From Sipunculus nudus (Eukaryota > Annelida > Sipuncula > Golfingiida > Sipunculidae), in contig CM049322.1 of NCBI GenBank assembly GCA_026874595.1, forward strand, positions 34,366,340 through 34,430,339: a DNA stretch of 64,000 bases. Direction: 5' to 3'. Positions 1 to 12,846 of the stretch are shown here, in pieces. The number at the start of each line of letters is the position of its first letter. Position 1 is the first letter of the stretch. A program made the position numbers and the translations under genes. Under the pieces are notes generated by a model, which did no database searches, was not told the DNA's origin, and saw only the letters and a list, made by a program, of their open reading frames with translations.

Positions 1-861
1 GTTTTCTGCTTTACGTCATTGTTACCATTAGAGATATATCATAGGACATGAAGGTCCACAAATGGATTACCTGAGTATTAACTCCATATATGCGATGCAC
101 TTATTCACGAAAGCGTAGCGCAGGGAGAGAGCCGGTAGGTAGGGATACGTGAATACATAATTTCACTGGGAATGTTTCCAAGTGCTCGGGAAAATGTGTA
201 GGCATTATCGCTACAATTTTGTTAATTTAGATCAAGCCCCTCTCTCACAAGCGGGTCCATGTTTTCCATGGGAGGGGATATATTGGGGGGGGGGGGGGTG
301 CTACTACAGTCATATACAAAAGTAAAAACAGAAAAAGTCGTTTGCTCTACAGCGCAGTAGACCCACCTTTAATGAAAAATAAAAAGTGCCTTTGTGTTTC
401 TACGACAAGGACTGTAGAAAAAATAGGACTCCAAGACGGGAGATCGTTCTTTATTTTTTATGACTCATAGGTCATGACTCATCGATTAATTTCACCGGAG
501 CATAAGCATAAGCATATATATTTATAATGCTCATCATATCCTGTAATAAATCCGCTCAAGGCGTATCACTGAGAACAGCAAAGGCGTATTACAATATGGA
601 GAGGTTCGTGACTTAAGGTGAATGAGTACAATACTGTAACTCGATATGAAAATACAAGTACAAAACAGAAATCACTAAGGACTCTGACATATTTATAATA
701 TACTCCTGTTTACCAAGTGCATTAAGCTGATATATGGTCACTTGTACGAGAAGTCAACATGTGTGATAGAGGGGGCGTCTTCAAAATATAGAAATGTATA
801 TGACTATCCCCACCTAACAAAGTAATCATATCTAAAATATATGCAAAACCTTTATAAAGTG

Positions 862-865
<4 letters not shown>

Positions 866-912
<47 letters not shown>
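866..912. repeat. (TA)n microsatellite
   Basis: About 23 uninterrupted TA units. The tyrosine-isoleucine open frame across it is an artefact of the repeat. Confidence 0.95.
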
Positions 913-3900
913 AGAATGATATAGTGTTATTTTGTTTTGATCACCCTTTTTATAACATGTATACGAGGTGTTCGGTGTTCCTTCCCGATGTACCTCACCA
1001 TGACGCTTCCCTAATACAACAAATAGTTATTGTTTTTTAAACTAAGGGTATAAACACTAGTAAACTCTTTATCCAGATCATTTTGAATATATAAGTGTAT
1101 AAGGATATTAAACTTTCTCCAAGTATAAGCACTAACCCGTGTAATGTTAACCCTTCCAAAATGTTGTGAGGTTTTTGTCCTCATGACCTTATTGTCCTTC
1201 ATATCCAGATAGTTCAATTACTTTGGGATTCCTAAATAGTCTAGGCCCAATGCATTAGCTCTGTAAAGTAAGTAATAAGTTAAAGTATCAACCACAATTT
1301 TAGGCAACTTTCATTTATCATGCATACTTATTAATCTAGCTTCTACTGCATTTTTGTTTTATTGTATTTTAGTTTACGTTCTCTAGTCCGTTTGTATAGT
1401 TTTTTTTATTTATTTTGTTGTTATTACATACATAGTATGACCAAAAAGTATGACCGGGCAATATATTCCCGAGCAACACATTCCCAGTCATTTTCTCAGA
1501 ACGAGTCATTTAATTTTTAATTTTATAAGAATGAGTAAATATATCAGTTGGATTATGTGGTGGGAGTAAGTTTGCTTCTTTTCTGTAATGCATATATCAA
1601 CGGTGGCCTGAATGTTTTCTAGTTACCATCTCTTGTCTTGGGGTCCTAAGCTTTTTTTTCTGTGGATAAATATTGTAAAAGTTCAGTACCTTGTAAATCC
1701 TATTGTATCATACTTTTGCCAGTTTCAAAATAGGGTAATGTACATTTTGTAATGCCTAATATTGAAGCGTCTGTCTTTATTGCACATTGTCTATACGTTT
1801 ACTATTTTAAGTATCAATATCAAATAATTTTTATAAATAGCACTAATAATAACACGCATACCTCTGCCAATGAAAAGGGTGACCAGTGATGGGTCCTGGT
1901 CAAAATTTGATGTGTGGTCCGTAAACCAACGAACAATATTAATTTTAGCTGGGAGTAATGGTTCACGTTTCGCCAACTGGGATAAACTCTCTCCAAAATC
2001 AGAAAAATGTGCACTTTTCTTTTAGTACCTTTGACTTACGATGATCTCTTCCCATCCGAGGACAAAAATATTATCTCTTAATACCGAATATTCCTTCAAA
2101 CAGAGTCATATTATGTTTATCACTGTTACCGGGTTATATTCCTTGCGGGCATCAAATAAAGACATATGCTGAGCTTTTCCCGATGAAGATGATGAATAAC
2201 TACTTGTGAACAAATGTCATTCAAGTAAAATATGGTGATTCTCTAATGATAAATACATTTAATATCATGGAAGACCTTTCCCACTGTGACACCTCGATTC
2301 TGGTACATGGATCGAACTGAGATATTAAACTACACTACACCATAAACTAGTAAGCGGATTCTCAACAATGTCATCTGACTGTCGAATGGAATGCTTTAAA
2401 ATGTTAGGCTTTAACTTCCTGCTTGTATACAAAGCCTTGAATGTCTGAGCATTTAATTTTAAATAAGAAGTTTCATAACCTCGACCTCTCCCGGAGACAT
2501 AAGGGGGTCCATATTTTACTAACTATAAGAAACAAAAAATATACATCGGCCTTGATTTTTTTTTTCATAATTCCAGAAGTAAGGCCTGAAATCTAATTGA
2601 TCCTTTATAAAAACACGGGTGAACATGATTAATTGAGCGAAATGAATTTGTCTCATGCTCACGCTTATTTGTACTTTTAAGGATAAGGATATTTTACCAA
2701 ATTGTTAGTAGGCATTTTAATCTCGCTACATGATTCCAATGACAACTCCGCCATTCGTGTTGAATCGATCTAAGGTTATAGACCTTAAAGTCTGCATTGA
2801 GTATAAACGCAAATGACTTATTTGTCTTCATCTATCTTCTAAAGGCAATATGAAATCCATGGTCATCCGTTTTATAATTTCAGAAGTAAGCACTGAAATC
2901 GCAGAATGCCTCATCATACATAGCGAATTATTGGAGACTAAATGCATATGAGCTAAAGGATGATTTCTCTTGAATTTTCATTGGGGATATATATAGAACC
3001 AATTTCTTTTGAAAAGGTGCCATAAACAGGTGAAATCAAATGTCAATTTTATATGTCTACAACACCATTTTACAGAATCTGAGTTTTACCGAAATAAAAT
3101 AAAATATATAGGACAAAAATATATACTACACTTGGATGCAGTCGTCACAAATTGTATATTTAGTAGAATCTCAATGGTATCTGTGCCATTATACTGTATC
3201 CTGTATAAGGGCAGAGACTTTGTCCATTTCTGTTTAGAACAGTTAACTCCGTAAATTTTTGTAATTTTTACAATCAGAAATCATACGTATGTTTTATAAT
3301 CATCCCAATGAATAGCACAGATATGATCCCTTCCCTCTATGGTACTGTCACTGTGAAACCTCCGCTCCACTGTTAATACATGTACTCCCATACGATGTCC
3401 TTCCATTATTTACGATCGCATTGAAAAGAAATTATTAAAAATGTTTACTCTGATCCATCATTATACATTTAGAATAAAATCTGTGATTTGGTCACAATTT
3501 AAACTATCAAGTACGTTTCTTTGCAAGAAAATCTGAAAGCGACGTGGTAAGGCATTTAAATATAACAAGGCAACTAATGACTCAGTTATAATATAATTGT
3601 AACAAAAATATGAAAATCAAATCAATAAATATATAAAAAAATCAAGCAACACCAAATAATGTTATTCACCTGTATACGTCGTAATTATTAATTTTGTATA
3701 AAAAAATGAAACTGTTACACATGCCTTCCTGTTCTTTCTCCTTTTGACATCACTAAATTATTAATACTTGGTCTTCCATTTTTGTAGAAAAATTCATCAC
3801 AATTTTTCAGATGATTCGGCATAACGGATTGATTTTTCATCAATTAGAAATCCATATAATTATTATTGTGTTCATATATTGATCCAGAGAGGGCTCTTAT

Positions 3901-4273
3901 GATTATTAAAGCCAATAAACACATTCAGGTTCATGAAAATAAATATTTATAGAATAAGGGAAGCATCACAATGAAAATCAAGTTCATCTCAACAGGAACA
4001 TGGCGCATCATATTTATATTATATACAAAGGGTACTATAGCATGGACTGGTCATTCGCTGCATGTATATGTGGCCACATATTTGTAATTTTATTAAAAGT
4101 ATCTCTAAAAGTGCCAAGAACTAATGTATTTATGCACTAGAAAATTCAGAATATCAATATCATCTTGAACAAGACTAAAGTTGGGAGAAGAAAAGAAAAA
4201 GCTGTTAAATTTTTAATATTCTTTTACGATATTTTATTACATCGCAATTTATTGCTTAATCATACACACACAT

Positions 4274-4311
<38 letters not shown>

Positions 4312-4369
4312 GGTAGTGTTACCCTCCGATGTAAAGTGCTCTATGGCCTACAAGCTAGGCCAGAGCGGT

Positions 4370-4539
4370 ATAACTCTGAAGAAAAACAACACTGTTAATT
4401 CACAACAGACTGTTTCACGGGATGCGACCCGATCATCAGGTGAATGTGGTTAGAATCTAACCACATTCACCTGATGATCGGGTCGCATCCCGTGAAACAG
4501 TCTGTTGTGAATTAACAGTTGTTTTTCTTCAGAGTTATA
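4370..4539. repeat. Near-perfect foldback palindrome, 84-base arms
   Basis: Left arm 4370-4454 pairs with 4456-4539 around a single unpaired A at 4455. The only mismatch I see is a two-base indel near 4390. (TA)n arrays lie on both sides (about 4280-4309 and 4537-4558). It is probably a foldback or MITE-type element. Confidence 0.85.
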
Positions 4540-5764
4540 TATATATATATATATATATGAAACACTGATCAAACTATTTTTATCAGTGAATTTCCAAACT
4601 ATTAGCAGTTTAAATTCAAGTTTTGTTCAAGTGAATATGTAAAATATCAATCCAGCTATAAACATTTACATACCCCTACTCCCTTGTCAAGGCTACCTGT
4701 CCGCGGGTGCGTGCGAAAAGACGCGGTTGTCATTAAATGGTCTAAAAGAGTAGTGTATCCCAAACAAAAATCAATTTTCAAATGTTAATTTATTAACTGG
4801 ACATATTTGGTGTTGTAAAAATACCTTTGTCATAAAATCCCAGAGTGGTTGCACGGTGACCCTTCTTATATTATGGCTTAAACAGATTTAATTGTCCAAT
4901 TATTATATGTAAAGAAATTTCTCAAGAAAGGGTTTCTATTATTTTTAAAACATATAAAAACCTTCATGTTAAGAAAAATAACAATTTATAGTACCAAGGA
5001 AGCATCACAGTGAAAATCAATGCATCTGGAGAGGTACATGGAACACCACATCCGTCTTATAAACAAGTGATACCATAAATAGAATTAACAATGGGTCATT
5101 CATTGCAGGTGTATATGGTCAAATATTCATAATTTATCAACAGAATGTGTAAGAATGTCAGAAGTATTATTGCACTAGAAATTTAGAAATGCAACATTAT
5201 ATATAACGTTATATTTGATTTACAATATTGACTTATAAAATTTACATTATCAATATGCTATCATTATGTACAATATTGACTTTTGTACCAAGGTTAGAAA
5301 GAATTGATTTAAAATTATCTTCTTGCCAAAATGAAATGGTATTAATAGAACTAATTACAGATATCCAATCAATTATTAACACAACCACATTAGTTATGCA
5401 TGGTAATACACTGTAACAGAACAGTGATATTACAGTGAAGTAAACTTTTAAAGCAATTGTAATAATTACATAACACCTGTAATATTTCGCATCTTTACCA
5501 ACGAGATGCACTGAATAGAGACAACAATTCTTTCTTGGCTACTAATGCTTCAGGGAAACCTGCGGAATAAGCAACGCACAATTTGCTGCGAACTTTCAAA
5601 CATTATGTTTGAAGGGACTTTATCCGGTACAACGGATATTGGATTAACATAAAAAATAGTGTGTTCTCTTTGAATTAAAACCTTACCTGCCAAAATATTG
5701 CATTTAAACCGAACACAAGCGTTTAAAAGTGAAGGGAATACGATCACTTTCGCCAACATAAACA

Positions 5765-6565
5765 TCAGGTGGGTTCTAGCTCTTGTAAAATCACGGATTT
5801 GTAATCTGGAATGTGAAACTGGGAAATTCAATTCTGATTTGGGTCGCTGTCTGTTTCTCCATGCATTTGCAGAAGCGGAACCGAAACCCACTTACCCTTT
5901 TCATCCGCCGCAACCTTTTCTTAACGGTTTCAGACAAAGTTGTGCGGCCTGGACCACTCTACTACTTCGACTACCTTGTCCTTGCCCTCATGTGTGGCTT
6001 TTGACCTTTGACCTGTGTCAAAATGACCAATCTCAGGAGACTTACCACCCCGGATGTGTGGATTTCGTTCCTGCTTTTTCTTTTTCGATGATGATTCAAC
6101 AGCTTCATTGTAATAGATTGTCTCTGCCTGCCGGGACACCGGGCCATCACTTGATCGAGTATGCCTCTTTTTACACTGACTCTAGGGGGTCTACTCAGTC
6201 TAATCCCATTGTTTAAAATCTGAATCAGTGACTTTAATTTTATTGATATAAATTGAACTTACATGAAGCTTATATATATTTATATATTGATAAATATCTA
6301 TATATATATATATATATATATGTATGATGCTTATATCATAAACTTTCCTATTTTACAGTGTCACGTGTTTAATCATCTGAGATGGCCTTTGTTAGAATAT
6401 ATTATATATATATATATATATTTCTGTGGGAAATAAAGTGATATAAATAGGTTGATTAAGCTCACTTCAATTTATGTTTTAAATTTCTAGTTTTTTTCTT
6501 TCAATAAATGGATTTAACTTTTCTCAAACGAATGGCATTTTCCAGGGGGGAATAGTTATTTTAGT

Positions 6566-6621
<56 letters not shown>

Positions 6622-7293
6622 TAACAGATTTCACTCACAGGGGCACTGCCTTTGCGGATTACACTAAACAAACCACCAAATTAAGTAAACGCCCTGCTGA
6701 AAAATGACCCTTACAGTTTATTATAAATAATAATCATATGATGACCCAGTATCTTATCACTAAAATGGTAAGATCATTATGTAATATAAAAATTGTTGTC
6801 TCACTTTCTAATATTTCTTCATTTAGAAAGCCTTATAATCTCTATATATATGTGTTTGTGTATACACTTTCCTTTAAAATAAAAGAAATAAGAAAACACT
6901 GGAATTTCTAGGAGAGAGATTACATTGGCAAGGTATTACATTGAGAGATTAATTATGTATGCCCTTTATTGAGAGAGTGTTAAAGTTTAGAGTAGTTTTC
7001 ACCATATCCCAATATTGTTCCCCAGGTAGAAATGTCCGGAAAATTCAGCTGTTTGAACCTACTATGTTACACATATACATACCTTTGTTCAGGAAAGCAC
7101 AAACCTTTCCGACTGGCAATGTTGAGTTGATATATATCGTCGAATGATTATAAATATATTTCTGCATTAAAGTTTTCAATGCTTTAATACATACCGTCAT
7201 CAGGTATGTCATCAGTCCCTGTTCCTTTCTTATCATTTCGATAAAAAAGATCATTTGAAATCCAACGAACCTTTGAAATATTAACAATATACC
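5765..7293 (-). CDS. 3' part of a membrane receptor gene: tyrosine-motif cytoplasmic tail
   Basis: Three phase-compatible minus-strand exons are visible: 7293-7195, 6123-6046 and 5805-5765 (stop TGA at 5767-5765). Donors are GTATGT and GTAAGT. Acceptors end TTTAG, GGCAG and TTCCAG. All junctions are phase 1 and the frame stays open to the stop. The joined tail contains YIVNISKVRW, an acidic stretch DDIPDD, then ETIYYNEAV, a KKKK cluster and DYKSVILQEL. Tyrosines in Y-x-N and Y-x-x-V settings are typical of SH2-binding immune-receptor tails (family knowledge). I found no transmembrane or extracellular exon between 7.3 and 9.3 kb, so the 5' part is missing or unrecognised. A similar stretch, STIYINSTLPVGK at 7134-7096, is out of phase and may be a skipped or relic exon. 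Function is inferred. Confidence 0.45.
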
Positions 7294-9324
7294 CTAAATG
7301 TTATCATTTTTTTTAAGTTGACCATGCCTATAGTTTCCATAAAGAATAAAGCCATTTTAACAAATATGATTGACATATTTGGTTAGGAACTATCAGTTTG
7401 CTTCGGGTTCCGTTTATTATATCAGGTTTGATTCTGACAAGTTATAGTGTATTTATTTCTCACCGCCCTGGTGGGTTTCTGATTTCAATACAGCTAAAAC
7501 AAATTTATGTATACATATTTATGTATTCATATTTGAGTCGGAAGAATTGGAAAAAAAAAATGTGAGCATTACACGAAATCAACTGAAACGAATTTAGCGA
7601 AGTAGCGCCATCTGCAGCCTTAACGAAACTCCTTTACCTGGTAAAATTGAGTGTTCATATCGCGTCAGGTCCCGCGAGGATGGTTGCCACAAATACGATT
7701 CGCGACAACTTAAAATTGTCGAGGTATATGACCAGCAAAATCTAAGTTCACACAGCGATATTTAATTAATTCAACAAAATGTTTTCATATATAATAAGTG
7801 TTTTTTTTTCAGAAACAAGGTCAATCAGTATGGACCCAACAGACGCTGATGTTAACCATAGTCCAATTGAATTTCGTAATATATAGATTAATTCGTGGAG
7901 AAAACCTACTTGTTACCATCATTGCAAAGTATTTTGTCGCGTCTCGGGAGTCATTATTTTACCATAATGTAATAAACTATTAATTATCATCTCGTAGTAA
8001 ACTTGTCACCCTAGACGGGACGTCGAGGTGTCCCCCAAGAACTATGAAACCGATATTGGGTGCTCGAGATTGGCCTGTGGACCAGTTCGCCTGGGACGAA
8101 ACCGGCGAATGAAATTGCAGTGGGAAGAGATCAGTGTGGACTGAGGACCATAAGTCCACCTGGAAACCTGGCAGACACCAGCGTGGTGGGGATCATTTGG
8201 GGGCTAAGGACTTCCTTGTATATCTCATAATATCAATTAAGAAAATTGCAACCTTTTAATTAGAATAAGTTAAAGTTTGTCCTATATCATAGTGCCCGTC
8301 GTTTTTGTTAGCTTTCTGTGGGTCTGTGGGTCTGTAGGTCAGACAACGAGGTGACAAGGATGAAGTTGACAAAATTATAAAACATCACAAGGATATGTTT
8401 TGTAGAATCAGCTGCAAAGGGTATCATTGGCGTCCGTTTGGCATGCACATGTCAGATATAAATATTTATATAAGAATATATATTTAGCTATTTATAGCTG
8501 ATTTCCTTAATAAAAGAACTTATCGAACAAAACCCTGCATGAGGCAAAATGTATATATTTTAGTGCAGGTGTATGCATGGTTCAACAATCTGTTCCACTA
8601 CTTCACTGACCTAACACGGGTTAAAAAAAATAAACAAAAATTATACCCATGACCTCTCCTAATATCGGATATGAACTAATGCCAAACCACATGTATGTTG
8701 TTGAAAATATATGAAAGTACCTTTTCAATATGGGGTTATCATGCGAATAACAACTTAACAATTATGGTACAACAATTTATTAAATACAAGCAAAACATAT
8801 ATTAATATTTATCATCAAAATCATATAACCCGAATTAAAAGAAACATATGATGCAAAAATGTATTAAATACACTCGGGACACATAAATGGTATATCACAC
8901 CATATAGCAATTGTCTATTATATCTGCTCGGGGGTGTCTACCAATTGCAGAACAAAGCACACAATGTTGTACTGAGAATTTGAACAGCATTTTACCAGGA
9001 AATTTAATTAAAGTTTGGATTAATAAACATATTTTGATTGGTTTTAACGATTGAACATGTCTGTTTATAAATGGCAATAATAGTTACTTCATTACACAAT
9101 AACATTTGTCTTTTAATGTCTAATATCGTTAGCACTGTAGTCTCAAAAGCAATAAACTCATTTAACTGTGAATAACATAATCTAGGTTTTGATTAATTTA
9201 CCGTTTCTTGGGGCAGCCACTCTATTATGTGTGATGCTTGATATGTCATGATGTCTTTGTCCATGTAAACTTTTGTATCATATATATTAACAAAAACTTA
9301 TTCAGTGAAGTTCCGTGATTTTGG
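7294..9324. other. Interval between receptor tail exons and lectin A
   Basis: No convincing exon was found apart from the doubtful one at 7813. A GC-richer block at about 8000-8215 (starting near TCACCCTAGACGGGACG) stands out from its AT-rich surroundings and may be an old repeat body. Confidence 0.5.
7813..7886 (+). other. Possible plus-strand terminal exon
   Basis: A strong acceptor (T10 then CAG at 7812) precedes a short frame reading TRSISMDPTDADVNHSPIEF and ending in TAG at 7886. The peptide is acidic and not repeat-derived. No upstream partner exon was found and the family is unknown. Confidence 0.22.
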
Positions 9325-9566
9325 TCACACGTCAACAACATTTATCTCACAAACCGCCATGAAATTAACATCACCCGCTGAATTAAACCAACCGCAATTG
9401 TCGTTCTCAAGAGCAAGATATATAAACGATGCGAGTTTGAAAAGAGATGGCTGACCCACGACCCAATTGGTGTAACGGAATTCTTCTCCAGTAGCCATCC
9501 ACCGCCATACGTTTGACTTCTTTTCATACTTTCCACTCGTCCAGTATCCTATCAGCACCGGGTGGT
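9325..9566 (-). other. Lectin A exon 4: C-terminal half of the C-type lectin domain with stop
   Basis: Acceptor TTACCCTAG lies at 9567-9575. The exon encodes IGYWTSG, WRWMATGEEF, NWVVGQPS, DNDNCGWFN and FMAVCEI, then TGA. Both C-terminal CTLD cysteines are present. The long-loop triplet is QPS rather than EPN or QPD. Confidence 0.8.
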
Positions 9567-9732
9567 CTAGGGTAAAGAACATTTTACTTTTCAATCCCAT
9601 GACCTTCATAGCAACATATTTTATTTTTAATTTTATTTTTGTTATATATTAAAGTCTGGAAATAGCAACGTCTTTTAGAGTAAAGGACGGTAAAACGAAC
9701 AACAATAAGTTTGTTGGATAGTGTAAAACATA

Positions 9733-9807
<75 letters not shown>

Positions 9808-12173
9808 CATATCTAGGTTAAGCACAAACCTAAACTTGGCTTTGTAGTTAAAGAAAATGTTATGGGCGTGTCAACTGTGCAAAGGGTCGAACGCTATAAA
9901 ACAAACGGATCGTACGGATCGCACGTTCTTAAGCCATTTACAGTCACAGAGAATTGTTAGAATTTCCTGACGTTGATGCTTACCGACATGTGCAAATATT
10001 TTAGACTTCACATGTTCGAATTCTTCCTTGGTTTCATAACTCACCAGATCACCGGTAGTATTTTTACAGAATATTCTACTAATACTCCAAGGGAAAAACC
10101 CTCCCTTTTTATAACATGACCCACCACCATTCTTCGCTGGAAGGAAATGGTCATACCCTGCTGGACAATTTCCTACAAACAAATATTGTTTTATGAATGA
10201 GGACTAAAAAGTTTGCCAAGTAAATGATTTTGGTAGTTCAATTGATTAATAAGAGTGACGGTTTTGTATTTTTGGTTATATTTAGCCTGGCTAAGTACAA
10301 TCTAATGATTTGCTACATGCATTGTACTTTCGCAGAAGATAATGGGAATTTTGTCTACTGAATATGCAAATGATCAACTGCTTGCTAAGTCGATGGGAAA
10401 ACCCGGCAAGGTAAAATGATTATTATCATAGAAAACACTGATAATTCTTTTATTCTGAATACATTCTGTATTTTCTTTTGTTGCAAAGTAAGTTCCTGTC
10501 AAGAGGATCGAGATATTAGTTGAGATAATATTATTGTTACTAACAACTTGGTGGCAGCTAGATATAAAAATACAATTATTCGTATATGTAAAAACATTAA
10601 AAATGAATATGAACAATAACATGCTATTTGGTTCTGCTCGGCTAATGGTTGTGGCATGTGTAATCTCATTAGAGATAGAAAGCTTAATAGCATGTGAAAA
10701 ATTAGTTACCCATTTAGTGCCTGTCAAGAGATCCAAGACTTTAGTTGAAATAGCATTTTTGTAAAGTAACAGTTTGTTGGCAGCTATATTTTGAAAAATA
10801 AGTATGATTATTATGTGTACATATTGTTTTGAATATGCTGAGGCATAAGTATATGAGCCTATTAACTATATGAGTTTAGGTGAATGCTACACTCACGACG
10901 TACCCTTAACCCGATCTTCGTTTCCATCTTTGCGACTTGCATCAAATTCAGTTACAGCCTTCTTTATATCAATCGAGATTCTTTCTCTGCCCGTTAAGGT
11001 TGAGTTCTCATTTTGTATTTGCTGTAGAATTTTCCTTGATGTCCTGTCGGTTAATGTTAGGCGGGGTCGAGCTGTAAAGAAATCCCGTTTAGTCACCTTT
11101 GATTGAGGAACTGGACTTTCCAGTTTATTCTCAGACCTTATATTGACCGCTCGAACGTTTCTTTTAAAGTCCGCTTTCTGGTCTTGACTGGGTTTGTTAT
11201 ATCTGGTCTTTGGTGCAAAGTCTTCAACCTCAGCTGACTCAGAACCCTCACTGTGTCTATTTCCTTCACTAAACCTCTTCTCTGACACTGACACAGCTGC
11301 TTCGCTGTCACATATTATAGCAGCTTCCTGCCTAGCACACTGTTCAAGATTGGCCTGACGGTGTTTTGTCTTCTTACCATTCTTACACTCATTCCAGGAA
11401 GACCATTCAGACCAATCCCATGCTGTGAAACCTGCATCCAATTTTGTGACTAAATTTTAAATTAGATATTCGGCTCACATAGTGTATATGCTATTTTCTA
11501 TTATTCGAATAATTATAATTATTCCAGGATATCAACGTTTATGTCTCTGAAAGCGTTATATTTAAGAAATTATATATTAATTTCTTAAGTTCTACTTATT
11601 TTTTGTTTTGTTTTATCCCACACTCATGTTATGGGATATATTGAGTCTTTTTACTCTAGGCGATTTTGATAGGATACATATATCCTTTACAGTATGTTGC
11701 AATGGTCATTGAACAGACGGCACAAAAACTAAAATCGTATGCAAAGAATTAGAAAAAAAGTTCAAGAATAATAGCATAAAAATGTACATCTAAAATAAAT
11801 TAGCTTCTTGTTTATAACAGTGTTGAAGTTTCGGTAAAAATTGAATAACAGATGAATGCATATCATCGTTATACGCAAAATCATGTCTGCACTTGATCAG
11901 TTTCTAATACTGGCATATTGATTCAACAGGTGTTGACATAGGTAATAACAAATGTACAGTACAAATATAACAGAAACATTCAAACTGAATATTCCCTCTG
12001 CACATTTCTCAGTACGTAGACGGGACAATCGTTGTAAATAATAATTTAAGTCAACTTGGATGGGTTGATATTATAGAATACAAACCGACACCAGTTACCG
12101 TCATGTGCATTGGTTCACTTGCCGTCACATGACATACCGCCATTGAAAGCATTCCGTACAAAATGGTTCTCAT
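9325..12173 (-). CDS. Lectin A: secreted TSR-like/linker/C-type lectin protein, complete 4-exon gene
   Basis: Exons are 12173-12086 (signal peptide), 11431-10904 (WSEWS segment plus linker), 10172-9984 and 9566-9325 (two halves of the C-type lectin domain; stop TGA at 9327-9325). Lengths 88+528+189+242 = 1047 bases give 348 residues. Every intron is phase 1. Donors read GTTTGT, GTACGT and GTAAGC. The start at 12173 opens a hydrophobic leader (MRTILYGMLSMAV). The lectin part shows NCPAGYDHF, GGSCYK, GDLVSYET, GYWTSG, NWVVGQPS, GWFN and AVCEI, a normal CTLD order. QPS replaces the EPN or QPD sugar-binding triplet, so calcium-dependent mannose or galactose binding cannot be assumed. The product is probably secreted, since no membrane helix is visible. 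Gene D at 25.7-29.4 kb is its paralogue in the same orientation. Confidence 0.8.
9737..9804. repeat. (TA)n microsatellite in a lectin A intron
   Basis: About 34 TA units between the two lectin-domain exons of gene A. Confidence 0.95.
9984..10172 (-). other. Lectin A exon 3: N-terminal half of the C-type lectin domain
   Basis: This 189-base phase 1-1 exon encodes CPAGYDHF, GGGSCYK, IFCKN, GDLVSYETKEEFEHVK and KIFAHV. The opening Cys pair, the third Cys and the alpha-2 'GDLVS-E' segment match the first half of a CTLD. The acceptor is TTTGTAG and the donor GTAAGC. Confidence 0.8.
10904..11431 (-). other. Lectin A exon 2: degenerate TSR motif and polar linker
   Basis: This 528-base phase 1-1 exon begins WDWSEWSSWNECKNGKKTK. 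The start is the W-x-x-W-S-x-W core of a thrombospondin type-1 repeat, but it lacks the C-S-x-T-C-G that normally follows. The next cysteines (EQCARQ, IICDSE) are few. About 130 residues rich in Ser, Glu, Lys and Arg follow and look disordered. The cysteine seen in paralogue D just before the first Trp (CRIWDW) is Phe here. Confidence 0.75.
12086..12173 (-). other. Lectin A exon 1: signal peptide
   Basis: The leader begins MRTILYGMLSMAVCHVTASE and the exon ends G|GTTTGT in phase 1. The 3' half and the unusual donor match exon 1 of lectin D (H-V-T...PMH...G|GTTTGT), which is how it was identified. An upstream in-frame ATG at 12236 would precede the hydrophobic leader and is less likely to be the start. 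Confidence 0.65.
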
Positions 12174-12769
12174 TGTTGTACAATACACACAGGAAGGTGA
12201 ACTCAGCGATGGTTCTTCAGAATGACAAATACACATCTATCATTATTCTAGGCGACCAGGTTGCTCGTCTTCAAGTTATATCATGCGAGCTTGTTTATGG
12301 GATTCCTTAATTTGTATGAAATATATCTAAAAGATCTCATATATATGGGATACTTCTGGATGAATCGGAATTCGGCGTACAGGTGTTTTCTCTTTTCAGT
12401 ACAAATGGGACAACAAGCTTTGATCTTGCGAGAATTCTTAAATCTAGAAGTATCTAATACGAGAGGTGTCCAATAGTATTCTGAAAAGTTCAAACTGTCC
12501 ACTATGCCAGGCAACTTTACAAATGGTATTCGTAATACCGAGCACACTGTCTAATGAATTTGAAAGAAATATTTTCAAACTATAGGCTCTAAATAAAATA
12601 ATATCCTGGCCGGAACCCTTTACATTTTTGTGAATGAAGATACATATTCCGATGCATGCAAAACATTGTACTTTGAAACTGATGAAACTTAATTACATAA
12701 ATTTAAATTATATATACAAAATTGATTTATAGATAATTAAAAAGGAGAAACAGAATTATTGTATATATA

Positions 12770-12789
12770 TAGTTTATATATATATACAC

Positions 12790-12843
<54 letters not shown>
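12770..12843. repeat. (TA)n microsatellite upstream of lectin A
   Basis: A TA run with short interruptions, 0.6 kb upstream of the lectin A start codon. Confidence 0.9.

Positions 12844-12846
<3 letters not shown>

Larger units (their letters stand above)
1..5764. other. Gene-free AT-rich DNA
   Basis: I see no supported exon on either strand. Contents are a poly-G run (284-298), the TA array at 866-912 and the foldback at 4370-4539. The short open frames are not protein-like. Confidence 0.6.

Noticed and set aside
6002-6014. Perfect DR1-type TGACCTTTGACCT element
   Set aside because: Its match is exact but single, it lies in an intron of doubtful gene structure, and such words are common in this genome's repeats.
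5698-6216. 172-codon plus-strand open frame
   Set aside because: It has no recognisable domain and lies opposite phase-consistent minus-strand exons with strong splice sites, so it is treated as a shadow.
9584-9808. Tyrosine-isoleucine repeat proteins over TA arrays (also near 800, 4.3 kb, 12.8 kb, 42.4 kb, 58.9 kb)
   Set aside because: These are translations of (TA)n microsatellites and have no gene support.
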